Shown here: positions 45,966 to 58,897 of the stretch, one piece after another | Layout of the letters: every line of letters starts with the position of its first letter | How positions within the stretch are numbered: position 1 is the stretch's first letter | NCBI GenBank assembly: GCA_013350335.1 | Contig: CM023533.1 | Span: 26,022,869 to 26,086,868 of the forward strand | Source of the DNA: Chimonanthus salicifolius | Lineage: Eukaryota > Streptophyta > Magnoliopsida > Laurales > Calycanthaceae | DNA length: 64,000 bases | Reading direction: 5' to 3' | Notes under the pieces: generated by a model | The model's input: the letters and a program-made list of their open reading frames with translations, nothing else | Database searches by the model: none | Told to the model about the DNA's origin: nothing | Translations under genes and position numbers: made by a program

Positions 45966-48231
45966 ACCAATAATTTTGAGGGGAAAATAGATGGAATACC
46001 ATTTACATCTTCTACATATTTAATTACATCCAGCACCCGTAACCTAAGCACATCCAAGGACCCTGAGAAACTAAGAACCTAGGTCAATAAGGACTCAGCC
46101 ACAGGAGTCAAGTACTCTTACTCCTCTTTTGTTTCAACTCAAACTTGAATACACCAACAGAAAAGAGAGATGTCATATTAAATAATATTGAAATTGTGTC
46201 TTATTTAATGTAGTTAATCGTCAATATAAGACTTTAAAATGAACAATTCATACTGATTATGATTTTTCAGTTGTACATTTCATAACTTTATATACATGGT
46301 TAAAATTTTTAAATAAGTCAAATAAATCTTGAGGTTTTTTTTTCTTTGTTATGTCGGCACTAAATCATGGATGGGATGGAGCATTTATGAAACAATTTAA
46401 TGTTTTGCTAATCAATTGTATATTTAAAATAGATTAAATACTTTTGTAAAAGTTGGAAAATTAGAAGCGAAAGGGACACATCTAATCAAAGAATACAAGT
46501 AATTTTTTTTAAAGAAACTGTCTAGTTTTCTTATGTTTCTTTTTAAAATGGATGATGCTTAAAATTAAAATTATTTTAATCAGAAATTATCATTAAGGCT
46601 CTGAAGGTTAGTAATTGAGACGCCGATGGTTTTGACAATAAGGAATATCAATTTATTTATTATATTACTATTTAAGAGATAAAAATAAATTTATAATCTT
46701 TTATGTTAAATATACATATATTATTATTTAAGAATTTTTCATTCAGGCACTCTCAAAATTGAAATGGGAGGTACACCTTACTCTTTCCATCACTTAAATC
46801 GTGATGACTTAAAAAAAAAAGAAAAATTAAAGAAAGGATCCCTTTATCAAAAATGAGTTTGTCCAAATCAAAAACTCTTATTTAGATCACAAAAATTTAC
46901 TTATAAATAATGGTTGGAATAAAAAATATATGGTGGGGCCAAATAAAAAATCTTTCATGTGGAATTTAAATTGCAATCTCATCCTCGTATTGAACATCAC
47001 AAGTGAGAATATTGATTCACGATTTTATCATAAAAATCAAGAGTTAAATGGTTTAAAGAACCCAATTTTAATTAATTTAATACCCTTCTTGATAATCTAT
47101 TTAACCCATTGTTTTTTATTGGGCCAATCATAAACCTAGTCATTAATAAGGTCAAATTGGATAAATTGAGTTTTAAACTGATTAGGTAGAGTAGTTTATT
47201 AGTTAACTTACAAAGTTGAGCTAAGCAAATCATATATTTATTCACTACAGTAGAATTGATCTGCGTGAACTGAGTTTTAATATGACTAAGTTGAGTTATT
47301 AATTGACTGGACACATGGAACTTAAGTTAGTGGGATAAGTCAAACTATGATTAAAATGTTTTATTTAAGAAATTAAATTTTTTAAATAAAATTATTAATG
47401 TATACATGTGTAAAAAAGTATCAATAATTTTCAAAAATAATTATGAAGTCATAGATAATATATGTATTATAGTTGTATTTATTTTAATAATCTTATTATA
47501 GATTTCACAGGACTTATCAATAATAATTTTAGTACCTTGCTAAGATAAAATTATAAATTTAATAAAATAATCATATAAAATTAAATGATCACTTTATTGA
47601 TTTGGTGAGTCATCTAGTTGACTCAAGTTGATAATTTACCGTGTTATGTAAAAATTATAATATTTTAAATTTTCACCTAATTAACGGACCAAATCTCCTA
47701 ATTAATCCAATAGATTTATTAACTAAATCCTAGTCGTAATCTGACTTGAAAATTATGATCCAACCATGTGAGGATATTATTAATATTATTATGATTATGT
47801 AAGTATATTTATTATGAGTTGCCCGCATTTTTTTAGCTCTGGCATTGGTGGTATAAAGTGGGAAGTTTCCACGATTTGCTTAATATTTCTATTCTAGAAC
47901 TAGATTGATCCTCTCGGAGTTGGAGTGAGAATAATAACTCGGATTTCGTCTTTCTTCTTCTCTCATCCAAATCCAAACCCAACTGACCTTTTCGTTTCTC
48001 TCCCAAATTCCAATTTGCCCTTCTCCTCTACGATCCAAGCCCCCCCATTCCAGGTACGATCCCCACGACACCCTCTTCTTCTTCTTAGGTTCTCTGCGCA
48101 GTTGTCAATTAATTTTAGCAGTTTGGCTCATGGTGTTTTGGAGTTCTGTTTTCAAATCAATCTTACTCTTTTTACCAAATCATATTCAGCAAAAAAAAAA
48201 AAAAAACCCTCTTTATTAATTTATCAATACA

Positions 48232-48234
<3 letters not shown>

Positions 48235-48299
<65 letters not shown>
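48235..48299. repeat. Compound (CT)n(AT)n microsatellite
   Basis: About 34 bases of CT followed directly by about 31 bases of AT, inside the inferred PEX4 5' UTR intron. Confidence 0.95.
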
Positions 48300-48302
<3 letters not shown>

Positions 48303-49103
48303 CAGTTTCAAACTCATGATTGAAAAGCGGAAATATCGACTCTGATTGCCTCTCCCCTTCCACTCTCTCTTATCCCAAATCTTGGTTGGGGATTTTCTAG
48401 ATTTTTTAAATGATTCCCCAAAATCAGATTGGGGAAATTCAATATACAGCTGCTTGAAGGTTGCAGTTTGCATTTTTTTTTTTTTAACTTTTTGATGATC
48501 TAAGCCAACTAGGGTGATTGAAGAAGAGGTGTTTTCCCCCATTTTTGGTTGAGATGGTAACGCGATCTGAGTCGTTGCAGCAATGAGCACTTGCCAATTG
48601 TGCTACAGGCTCTCAAAGTAAAAAAAGAAAGAAAGAGTAGAAGATGATAAATATGATTTTTTTTAATGATGATGATAAAGGTCATGTGTTTGTTCTGTTT
48701 TTTTTTTTTTTATGATGTTGACAAAACAAAAAGATCATTCCTATGCTTATTGATCTGCTTGGATGCGCAGAGAGGATGGTGCTTTCTTAGATTTTAACCA
48801 CTTCTTTTGAAACAAAAAGTGTTCCAAGTCCATTGTAGAAATGGTTACTTTCCAAAAAAAAAGCCCGTTCGTTTTCTATGCATCCAAGTCACGCCTTCAT
48901 TTTTTATCATGTTTTTTTCCATGCATACAAAAAGCCATTATTTTTGTTTTAGTGGTCTGTGTTTTCTTTGTACACATTTTTGGCGTGCCTGCGACGTGCC
49001 CTTTCAACTGATTTCATATCCAGAAATATTAAATAAATGTTATTTCATTGTTATGCAGTTTGAAGGCTAGATTTGAAGTTTGAAATTACCAGTAGCTAAC
49101 AAC

Positions 49104-52100
49104 ATGCAGGTAGGTAATGATACCATTAGATTTTTGGATCTCCAAATTTCCGATATGGAGATGTTGTGTTTGGTAGTTTTGTTATCTTGATCCAAAGCTT
49201 CAAACTTCATATAAGCTTATCATTTTCACTGATACATTTGGTAGTTACCGGTAGATTGGATTACAAGCTGTTCTATTTTATCCCTGGTTCACATAACAAT
49301 ATTCTCTCTCTGTGTCTGTGTGTGTGTGTCGGTGGTGTTGGGTGGGTGGAGGGGGATGCTGTTTCTTTCTGTAGTTCTCATAGATTATCCTTTTGTCATA
49401 TTATAAATCATTTACTCTTAAAAGGGAAAAAAAAAAAAAGGAGAAGAGAAGAAAGAGTACAAACTATACAGTTTATTTTATATTCTTGCCTGATATGCTA
49501 TATCTAGTTCTGACTAGTAAACTGAATCTCCATCATCTGTCCAGTTCTGAGTTCTGACTAGTAGGAATAGTTTTTTTTAACCAAAAAAAGAATAGTTATT
49601 TATTTATTATTATTATTTGGTTCTTAGCTAGTAGGCTGGTTCTTGCCTGGATTTGGGTGATTGAGAATTTTGAGATTGAGTACCTGCAGTGTGCAGGTTC
49701 AGGTTTGTAGTCTCACCCACTTGGTTGATTTTTTTCTCAGTTGGTCCCTACCTTTTAGGGGTGAGCCTCTGTTTTGCTTGGTTTCTTGATTCACTTTAGA
49801 AATCTTATTGGCTCCAAGTTCTTGGCAAATTTTAGCTTCCTAGTGTCCTTTCTCTTTGGCCATATAATGCCCTTCAATGATTTTGTCTCATCTACCATTG
49901 TCATCACCATTATCCTCAACGTTATCAGCATTGTTATCATTATGAAATGGAGGGGAAAAAAAATTCAAAGGGGGGAAGTTTAGAAGCAAAGGAGAAGGAA
50001 AAAGAGAATCAAAATGGAAGAGAGAAAAGAAACTAAAAAAAACAAAACAATGAAAAAAAAATGTGAGGCTTTGAGAACTGCATCAGCGGTTTTGCAGTAT
50101 CTTGTTTTTGTTCCTTTTCCCTTATCTTGGAACCTAGTATAATTCTCCTATACTTGGTTCCCCTCATGTATCCACTCTTTGTTTTTTAATGAATGAAGTT
50201 TAATGTTTCAAAAAAAAAAAAAATGTGAGGCTTTGAGAACCACATCAGCGGTTTTGCAGTATTGTCTGTGTGGTTCCGTGAACCCATTTCCTAAAGAAGG
50301 TTTTTGGAGAGAACTTTGGGTGCTCCAAAACAAGAACTTAGAAGATTTCCTTAAAGGGTCTTGGACTTCTTGGAGCACACACTAGAGGGCCTTATTCTTA
50401 AGGTTCTTGGAAACTATTCTAGCACTCAATGGCTTCTCTTTGTAGTCTTTGGAGGTCTTGAAAAAACTTTGAGGTTTTCTTTGCTTGAAATCCTGGAAGT
50501 TCTCCTTTTGACTTTTGAGAGTTCTTCCCTAAGGGCTCTTGAAACTCATACTTTCTTTGAAGGTTCTTTATAGTCGGATCTTTGAGGAAAACTGATAACC
50601 ACTTCTCCAACAAGTGGATTAAGTGTCAAAAAGACCCCATTGGAGAACATTGAAGGCGTTTGAAGACTTGTACAAGTTCATCATTCCTTGAAACTTTCGA
50701 AAGTGTTTTATAGGTTTCTACTTTTCCCTCGAAAGATGCTTTCCCCAATGCTTTAGAGCCTTTGTTCATTTTATATAAGAAAGCAAACTTGAGTTCTGTG
50801 GGTACACTTGAAAAATGTGTCTACAGTCATTAAATCCTTATCTAATCTTATCTTGTACTAGCGGTAACACTCATCCCTATTTAGCATAAACTCTCTATTG
50901 CTCTACAACCTAAGATGTCTTAGTTATATGTTATACAACCTCAAGCTCAAAAATTTGCTCTTCAGAACATGTGTTTCTTGTGTTGGAGCAATGAAGACAG
51001 TTGATTATATGTTCATTCACTACCCACTTGCTGATCCCTCTTTGGTCATCCTTCGTTGCCTCTTTCTCTGTCCAGAGGGTTCTTTCCTACTCATTTAATG
51101 TGCTCATGTTGGGGTGAGTTTCATGACCGTTTTCTAAGGTCAAATCTTGTGGGAATTAGTACCTTTGGCTGTAGTGTGGTTTGTACAGGGAGATTGTAGC
51201 TTGGGAATCTATGAGAACGAAAGTTCCTTCCACAGTTGACTTGATTGAAAAAACCAAGCTCAACATTGTCCAATGGGCATTGGCATTGAAGGAGTTTGTA
51301 GGTGTTTTAGGAGATGCATTTGATAGGAGATTGGGCACTTATATCATAAGTTCATAACTCTAATTGGTTCTGCTTTGTATTGCTTTTATTGTTGTAATAT
51401 GAGCTTTTTGGTTTTAAGCTTGCTTGAAACCTCATTGGGCTCGTCATCTTGTTTATTTTTTATAGTAATCTTTTTGATGATGGAATAAAACTATTGTTCT
51501 CTAGAAAAAATTTACACACTTACAACTTTTCTATTCAAATTGGCTTTCCTCTAATTTCTTCTCTACCTAGTTTCTTATGGCTAAATCAATATCTTCTATT
51601 CTTTTTGAAAGGTATTCACCACTTTCTTTGTTTGACCAATACAAGATTATCTTTGATGAAAGAAAAAAGCCGTTTGAGTTTTCATGACCAACCCCATGAG
51701 CTCGCTTCAGGAAGCGGGAGTCCTAAGCTTGAATTCCATCCCACCCCAGAGGGCCACTTCCCGTAGTTTTACCCAGTATGTGTGAGTAGGGAGGCTTGCA
51801 CACGCCCCGAGGACTAGTCAGGTGCTCTAAGAGACCCTAAAAACCTTGGTCATAAAATAAAAGTTTTCATGACCATCCTAACTGGATATGGCAGGCACCA
51901 AATTACCATAAAAGTGAAATCAAGAAATGTTTTTCATACTATTGTTGTCCATGAAAAAAGTGACTTAACGGAGAATAAACCTAATGCTGTCTTTAAACCA
52001 TGCTAGTTTGTAAAGTGCTTATTCTTTGCCCTTTCGCAATTTAATTGAAGCTTATCAACCATATATTTAGCAACTAGGTTCTCAGTGTTTCCGTATCTTT

Positions 52101-55100
52101 TTTTTGGGAACTTCAATGTGCATTCCAAACTTAAAAAAGAAAAAGAAAAGAAAAATCCAATTTGCAATTGGCCCTAAGATCCATGTTCTAGTAAAATATT
52201 CACATTCTGTGACATAGAGAGGGCTCCAGCTGTTTTTGGCAATCTTTTTTTTTTTCTTTTTTGGTAGATACAGTAGATGGTAGCTACTCGAAGGCTTCAA
52301 TCTCCAGCAGAAGATTTAGCGAAGAACAGTCCATCTGATTCAGGTTCGATTCGGCCACCTTCACCAGTCTTCCTAATCTGTTACCAAAGGCATGGATCAG
52401 ATGCGTGGTCCATCCTTGAAGAGGGAAACCAAGACATTGAACCGGTGCCAGTTTGGCGTGACTGAAGTGGGATTAACTCCACCTCCCTTGGATTCATATC
52501 CCACCTATCTCGGAATCTGATTTTAGCAACTCCTTAACATCTGATTCCTCCTTCAGGGCCTCTAAAAAACACCCTTCTGCCTACAGTGATATCCGGACTT
52601 CAGGTAAACCTCTCTGTTCCAGAAGTTGTTGTAGTTCTAGGTGGGAGACCTTGCCATCTGTGGATACAACCACTGCTGTAGACGGCCATTCATCAATGGA
52701 TTCCTTCTCCCCTGGGTTCATCATCAAGTCAATGGTACAGTCGTGAGCTTGCAACTTCCTTTCCTCCTCCTGTAAGCCAGAGCCGACGTTCCTGGATGAC
52801 CCTCTCACAACATCTGCCCATCTTCGACCATGGTTTTGAGCTGATTCCATACGCTTCTTTGATTCCAGGCCCCTATCATCTTGATCTTTCCGAGAGAAAG
52901 GTTTCTCGCCAACTTCTGGCCTCATGCTTGTGGTTACAGGCTTGATACCTTTCCTCTGAAAGTTGGCAGGTTGACTTGAAGCTTCCTGCCCTGCAAGAAG
53001 GTACCTTTGAGCTCCTTAATTGCACATGCAACCTGGTCTCCGTTGAGCATCTTAACGAAGCCAAATACTTTCCATGAAGCATCCTTCTTCTTAGGTACGA
53101 AAGTGTCTCTGACCGCTCCCCATTTACGAAAGTAGCTCCACAGCCAATTCCGAGTCGTTTGGTCCAGCAAGTTGGCCATGAATATGGTGATCGGTGTCCT
53201 TCCCTAGGTATTCTTCGCCAGCACCTCTTGCCATTTTCCTACGCCTGCCCCTTCTCGCTTCCCCCTTGGTTCTGCCTGCTGGTTCTTCCTTGAAACAGGA
53301 TAGTATTGTCTTCTCACCCTCTCGGTAGGTAATTTTGTTGGGTTCTCTCAGGGGTTCTCTCAGATTTCTCTCATAATGGTTCCCGTGGTTTCCCTCATGG
53401 GTTCTCTCATGGTTGGTTTCTCTCGTGGGTTCTCTCATGGGTTTCTTGCCAAGCATTTTCTTTGATAGTCTTGGATTCAACTATAGTAGTAAGTAGTCAT
53501 CTAATCTCATCTGCAATGCTTTGTTTTCAAACCCTAATTTTCCTTGAGCATTTTTATCATATTCTCTACGATGATTAATTATCTCCATTTCCAAATCAGC
53601 AATAGACTCTGAAGTTTGATCAATTAATGGGCACAAATATTGACTTATAGTTGGTCACAATCAATTAAATACATTTCAAGCTTCCCATACTAGTTGAATT
53701 CCTCTTGTACCTTCAGAACCTGTAAATTTGTAAGTTTGGGTTATTTTGAGCTTGACATATATGTTACCACCATTTCATCATTTGACTTTCTGACCACCAA
53801 TACTGGTATTTCAATTTTGTTATCGCCTCAGTATATGACTACTTCTGTTGGCAATTGACACTTTCTTATGTACAGGCATCAAGGGCAAGGCTTTTCAAGG
53901 AGTACAAGGTGTTGCAGCGAGAGAAGAATGTAGATTCAGATATTCAGCTTGTGTGTGATGAGACTAACATATTTAAATGGAGTGCTCTTATCAAGGTAAC
54001 TTTGTTTTTCTTTTGTGGAAGCTCAGGCTATCTTGTCTTTTTGGTGCTTATTGTTAGGATTTCAGCTATTCTGTTGTTGTGATACTTAGTGTTTTGTTCT
54101 TTTCTCGTCTTTAGGGGCCTACAGAAACCCCTTATGAAGGTGGAGTATTTCAGCTAGCATTTGCTATTCCAGAACAGTATCCTTTGATACCACCTCAAGT
54201 GCGTTTCTTGACAAAAATCTTCCATCCCAATGTGCATTTTAAGGTACATCTTTTCTGTTATTATTGTTTTTAATATATGTAGTTGGATTCAAATTTAGAA
54301 CTTCTTACACTAGTACTGAGGTAAAATTTGGGAAGGACAAAATGAATACCCATTGGTTAATATGGTTCACGTGCATAATATATTCTGCTGCATCTCTGTC
54401 TATTAAGCAGACGCATGTGCCATGCAAAGTATATGTAGATGTGCATAAATCATATCCATGCAATTCAAATATTAACATGCCAATCTTAGAAAGAGAGAGA
54501 GAGAGAGATGAGGACATCATGGGACGCCAACAAAGAAGGAGGTATTGGAATCTAGATCTCACCTCATCATGGTTGAATGATGAATTTCTGCACAATTCTT
54601 ACTTATCTGAACATGGATAGGGACAGATCTAGCCTAGCCCAAATTGTACGTTGATCAAGTAGTGGATTGGAAAGATTTGGCTTAATTCATCCATTAACAT
54701 CATCCGAGGTATTCATTTATAGATTGGACTGATTTGACCGTTGATCTAACAACATTCGGGCATTTGTTTTTGTTATCTTTTATTATTATTATATTGTTGT
54801 AGTTGATGTGTTTCAAGATTGTTGTAGACCATTTTTTTTTGTGGTTTTAGACCATCCACATGTGTGCGTTAGTCACATTTGTGTAGAGTTGAGCGTCTTT
54901 TTTTTTTTTTTTTAATAAAAATCCTTATAGAGACACTTTTATGATGCCGAATGAATGAAAAAAGAAATCCAAGTTTCTTCCATCTGCAGATCTGGTGTAA
55001 CTCCTTTGCCTCCTTGGTGTGAAATCAAGGAACCTTGTGTGACTCAAGGTACAAATAATTCTTCTTTTTCTTCTTCTTCTTCTTCTTCACTATCTCTTTT

Positions 55101-55835
55101 TCAGACAATTTTTTTTCTTCTCTTTTTTTTCCATACTTTTTCCCCTTTTCTGCACCTTATTTTTGTGCCTTTTCATCCAAACCCTAAGCCTAGCCAAACT
55201 AGGGTCCAATCACCATCGGCCACCAAAACCCTGTCGGTGCCCACCATTCTATACGAGCATCTGTATATGTCTGTACAGTCGTACGGACAAGCCCCTTTTG
55301 GTTCTATTTTACACTCCAACCTCTGAATCCCTATCTTAGACCTATAAATCTAACCCTAACCTACTGTATAGACCTATTTGAGACCTTGTTTTGCTTGAAA
55401 ATTAAAAAAATAACAAACCCTAATTTCTTTGGCAAACCCTAGGTGATCCCATATCCCTATTTCATCTCTTGGGTGACTGGTTTTTAAATCAAGAAGACCT
55501 AGGATAGGGTTTGGTTTAATTTAGTTACTCTTTTGAGGGGTTTTGCATTGAATGCCAACAATACAACCTTCAAGGCTTTATGTGTTGGTGTCATTCTTTT
55601 TTTAAATCACTTTGATTAATTGTGTATATGAATTTGTATAGTTTTTGTTGTATTCTTTGTTTATATTTATTTCTCTTTAACATCTTATGTGAATCATGAA
55701 TATAGCTTGCATGTCATTTTAAGATTCACCACACACATTTTGCATTCTTATAAAGACATCCACCTATCATTTAAATCCAAGTTTCTAGTAGCTTATCTTA
55801 TATTAGATTTGGTATCAAAACTTGTCTTGCATCGT

Positions 55836-55879
<44 letters not shown>

Positions 55880-58851
55880 TATCGAAGATGTACTTAGGAA
55901 CTAGGAAAAGGGTTGTGGAATGCAAAATGTTTTTTATTTTTTTATTAATAATTCATAGGTTTGTTGATTGAAACTTCTTTCAAGAGGCAACAAAACCTAA
56001 GAAGTATAAAAGACATAAAGGTATCAAGGTTTTGAAAACTAGTTTGTTTCAAACTCTTTGATGCTAATGTTTCTCCAAATGGGGCCAACCGATAACTAAA
56101 ACCAAGTTAAACTGTGACATTAGCATCACATCATAGTTGTATAATTATATATTTAAATGGCCATGTTCAAGGGCTTGACCAATAATGCTAAAAGCTCTAG
56201 AGTTGATGGAACATTGAAAATTAGTCCCTTTAAACCTATCCTATGCTAGGTTGGCCCAACTCAATTCCTATATTCAACGTCTCTCGACTGGACCCCACAA
56301 TGGAAAATTTTAAGTTAATGATGAATCTTAACACTTCCCTTCATCATTGACTCGTCACATAATGGGACCACCACAATGCTTCTATGTTGACCTCCTCCAG
56401 TGGCCCACCTTTCCGTAAGATGCCTTCTCCAAAATTCGAACATGGGACATGGTGCTTGCTCTAATTCCAATTGTTAAAGGGTCTGACCAATATGCCAATA
56501 GCGTCGGAGTTGATTGAACACGGAAAATAAGACCCTTCAAACATATCCCATGCTAGGTTGGCCCAACTCAATGCTTATACACCAGGCCTCTCGACTAGAC
56601 CCTACCAAGCACGTGACAAGTCATCAATGAATCTCAGCATGAGAAACTATAAATTTGTCAAAATAATCATGAATACTCTTTTCTAATCCCTATTAGATTA
56701 TTTGAGATATAAAATGAAACAAATTGCATCATGCTCCCATCAAATGCTTGAGGGTTGAGATGTGGGAGAGAGGTAGAGGAGGGGGACGGGAGAGGGAGGA
56801 GATGAGAGAAAATCAAGAGAAAGTCAAGTAAATTAAGTATTGGGTACGGAGTGTTCCTAGAATTCTTAAGTGCTAATAGGTGTATGTTCGAGTCACGTGT
56901 GGACCTTTTCTAAACATTTCTAATATTCGGCCTTGCAGTTCCTGTGGGGTGTGAACCTAGTCCTCCGGATGACAACCTTGTTGAGCCTTCGCATCTGTCT
57001 CAGTTTTCCCCTATCCCAACCTCTCTCCTCCTCCTCTAATTATCTTTAGCTCTCCAAAGACCGCCCCTAATCTCCTGTCTCCACTTAAAACCCTTTCATT
57101 TTTCCAAACATCAACCTGTCCTGTTTGTACAAACCCGACCATCCACTATCCTGCGCACCTACTATCGGAGCCAAGTAGTTTCTCCACTCCGATTGGCGAT
57201 TTCCCTTTTGGGATTGATGCCATTGCATCTTCTCGTCTTGAGCTGATTCCCTCCCAACCTTTTGTGGACTCAGACAGCTCTCCCAAGCTCCCTTTGCCAC
57301 CACCATCGGCTGACTTTTCTTTGGGCCTCTCCAGAACACTGACCTCTTGCCCCCGGATGGAGTTTCTACTTCAGCATGTGTGCCGGTCCCTACATATACT
57401 CCCTTGCCTGAATCAACGACCCATTTAGTTAATTCTCAACCTGTTGAGTGGCTTGATCAAAGAATGCTTGAGGTTGGAAGGAAGTTTGGTTTGAACACCA
57501 ATGGCCAGGATAGTCTCTTCCTCTTTTACCTCGCTACGGTAAGGGGCTTTGAATCCACTCCTGTGAAGACCAGAAGAAAAGATAGAACCGCCAGAGAATT
57601 AACTCGTTTGAGTTCCTTTTTCAATTACTCCAGCTGCAAAAAAGAGTGGGCCTAATGCTCCTGGACGAAGTGATAAATATGATTCTTATCCTGGACTGCG
57701 ATGGTTTCTTTTGTTCCAGGTTTAGTGACCATCATGTTCGAGCTTTATCGCCTCATTCCATCCAGTCAATAATAGCCATATTTATGTTTTGTTAGCTTTT
57801 TTTTCTCTCTTTGCAGTTTTATCTGGCTTGTCTTCTCTTTGTGTTTTTTTTTTTTTGTGTGTGTGTGCACTCTTTGTATTTGCACCTCTGGTGCCTTTTT
57901 CCTATTAATATGATTACCATTTCAAAAAAAAAAAAAACTACCACTCTTAAACTGAATAAAACTAATATACAAAGAAAGGTCTGGCAGGAAGCAAGTAAAG
58001 ACACTCATTATCTTTTGTTCTTTAGATTTCAAGATCAATTACCAAGTTTAAGCTAAAACCTGAAGGGCACAAAGTCGAAGATGAAGAAAACAAGTATGAT
58101 CATACAAGCACAAACAAAATCCCAACTGAGTATTCTTTGACTTCTAAATTGCCACCCAGAATTCCAATACTTACCTTTTTCCTGTTGGAAAGGGGTCATT
58201 TATAAAAGAAGAGGAGAGGACAACATTATGTGCTGGTCAAGGATAAAAACTATCCATCATGTTATTTGGTCCTAAACTTAGACTTTCAGATGTCATCATC
58301 CTTCTCTTTGAGGTCTATGTGTGGCAAGGTAAACTTTGAAAGCTGCCATATATTTGTTTTTGCCATTAACTTTTCAATTTGGTTTTACAACTGCTTTCAA
58401 TGTGCAATTGATGTGTTTAGATCTTTCAAAACCCTCTACCCTACCTCTACCCCTTTCCCATTTTCCCTTCTTTTCTTGAGGATGCATTGCGATTGCTCTT
58501 TTGTTCCAAAAGCCGTTGTGACCACTTGAAATAGCATTTCTTGTTGTGGTCTATGGATGCCATTAATTACACCTCATAAAGGAAATTTATGCATAATCCA
58601 GGATATTTACTACGAAGCAATTACTAATGTTGGAACAGTGTGTGGAGAGATAAAGTTTCTAGTTGATGTGGGACTCCACCAAGGATCTGCATTAAGCATG
58701 TATATATTTGCATTAATCATGGATAATTAAATATCAAAAATCCAAGATGAAGTACCATGGTGTATGTTTTTTATACATGATATAGTATTAATTAATGGAA
58801 CGAAACGATAATTTAATAATAAGTTGAGACTTGTAAGATTTCAAATCATGA

Positions 58852-58897
<46 letters not shown>

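Larger units (their letters stand above)
45522..49103. other. CURT1D 3' flank and PEX4 promoter and leader
   Basis: Nothing coding is recognised. A partial MITE lies at 45786-45965. The stretch 46.1-47.8 kb is very AT-rich and otherwise featureless. A pyrimidine-rich leader for PEX4 appears at about 47.88-48.05 kb, followed by an inferred 5' UTR intron at 48054-49058 (CCAG|GTACGA ... TTATGCAG|TTTG) and a 45-base non-coding part of the exon that carries the start codon. Confidence 0.55.
49110..53875 (+). other. PEX4 intron 1 (4.8 kb)
   Basis: Bounded by ATGCAG|GTAGGT and TGTACAG|GCATCA. It contains a short retroposon insert at 50.1 kb, a LINE 3' end at 50.96-51.5 kb, a SINE at 51.69 kb and an antisense LINE ORF1 relic at 52.3-53.5 kb. 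The stretch 50.27-50.95 kb is CTTGGA/TTCTTGG-rich and unidentified. Confidence 0.85.

Noticed and set aside
53855..54082. PEX4 starting at an ATG at 53855
   Set aside because: That ATG lies in the intron just before the splice acceptor and gives MTLSYVQ in place of the conserved MQ start. The six-base exon at 49104 fits better.
54264..54620. 118-codon frame at the start of PEX4 intron 3
   Set aside because: It begins in intron sequence after a good donor, includes a GA-repeat translation (ERERERD), and has no family resemblance.
57347..57655. 102-codon frame as a gene in PEX4 intron 3
   Set aside because: Its end matches the LINE ORF1 C-terminus and it is followed by a LINE-like 3' end with an A-run.
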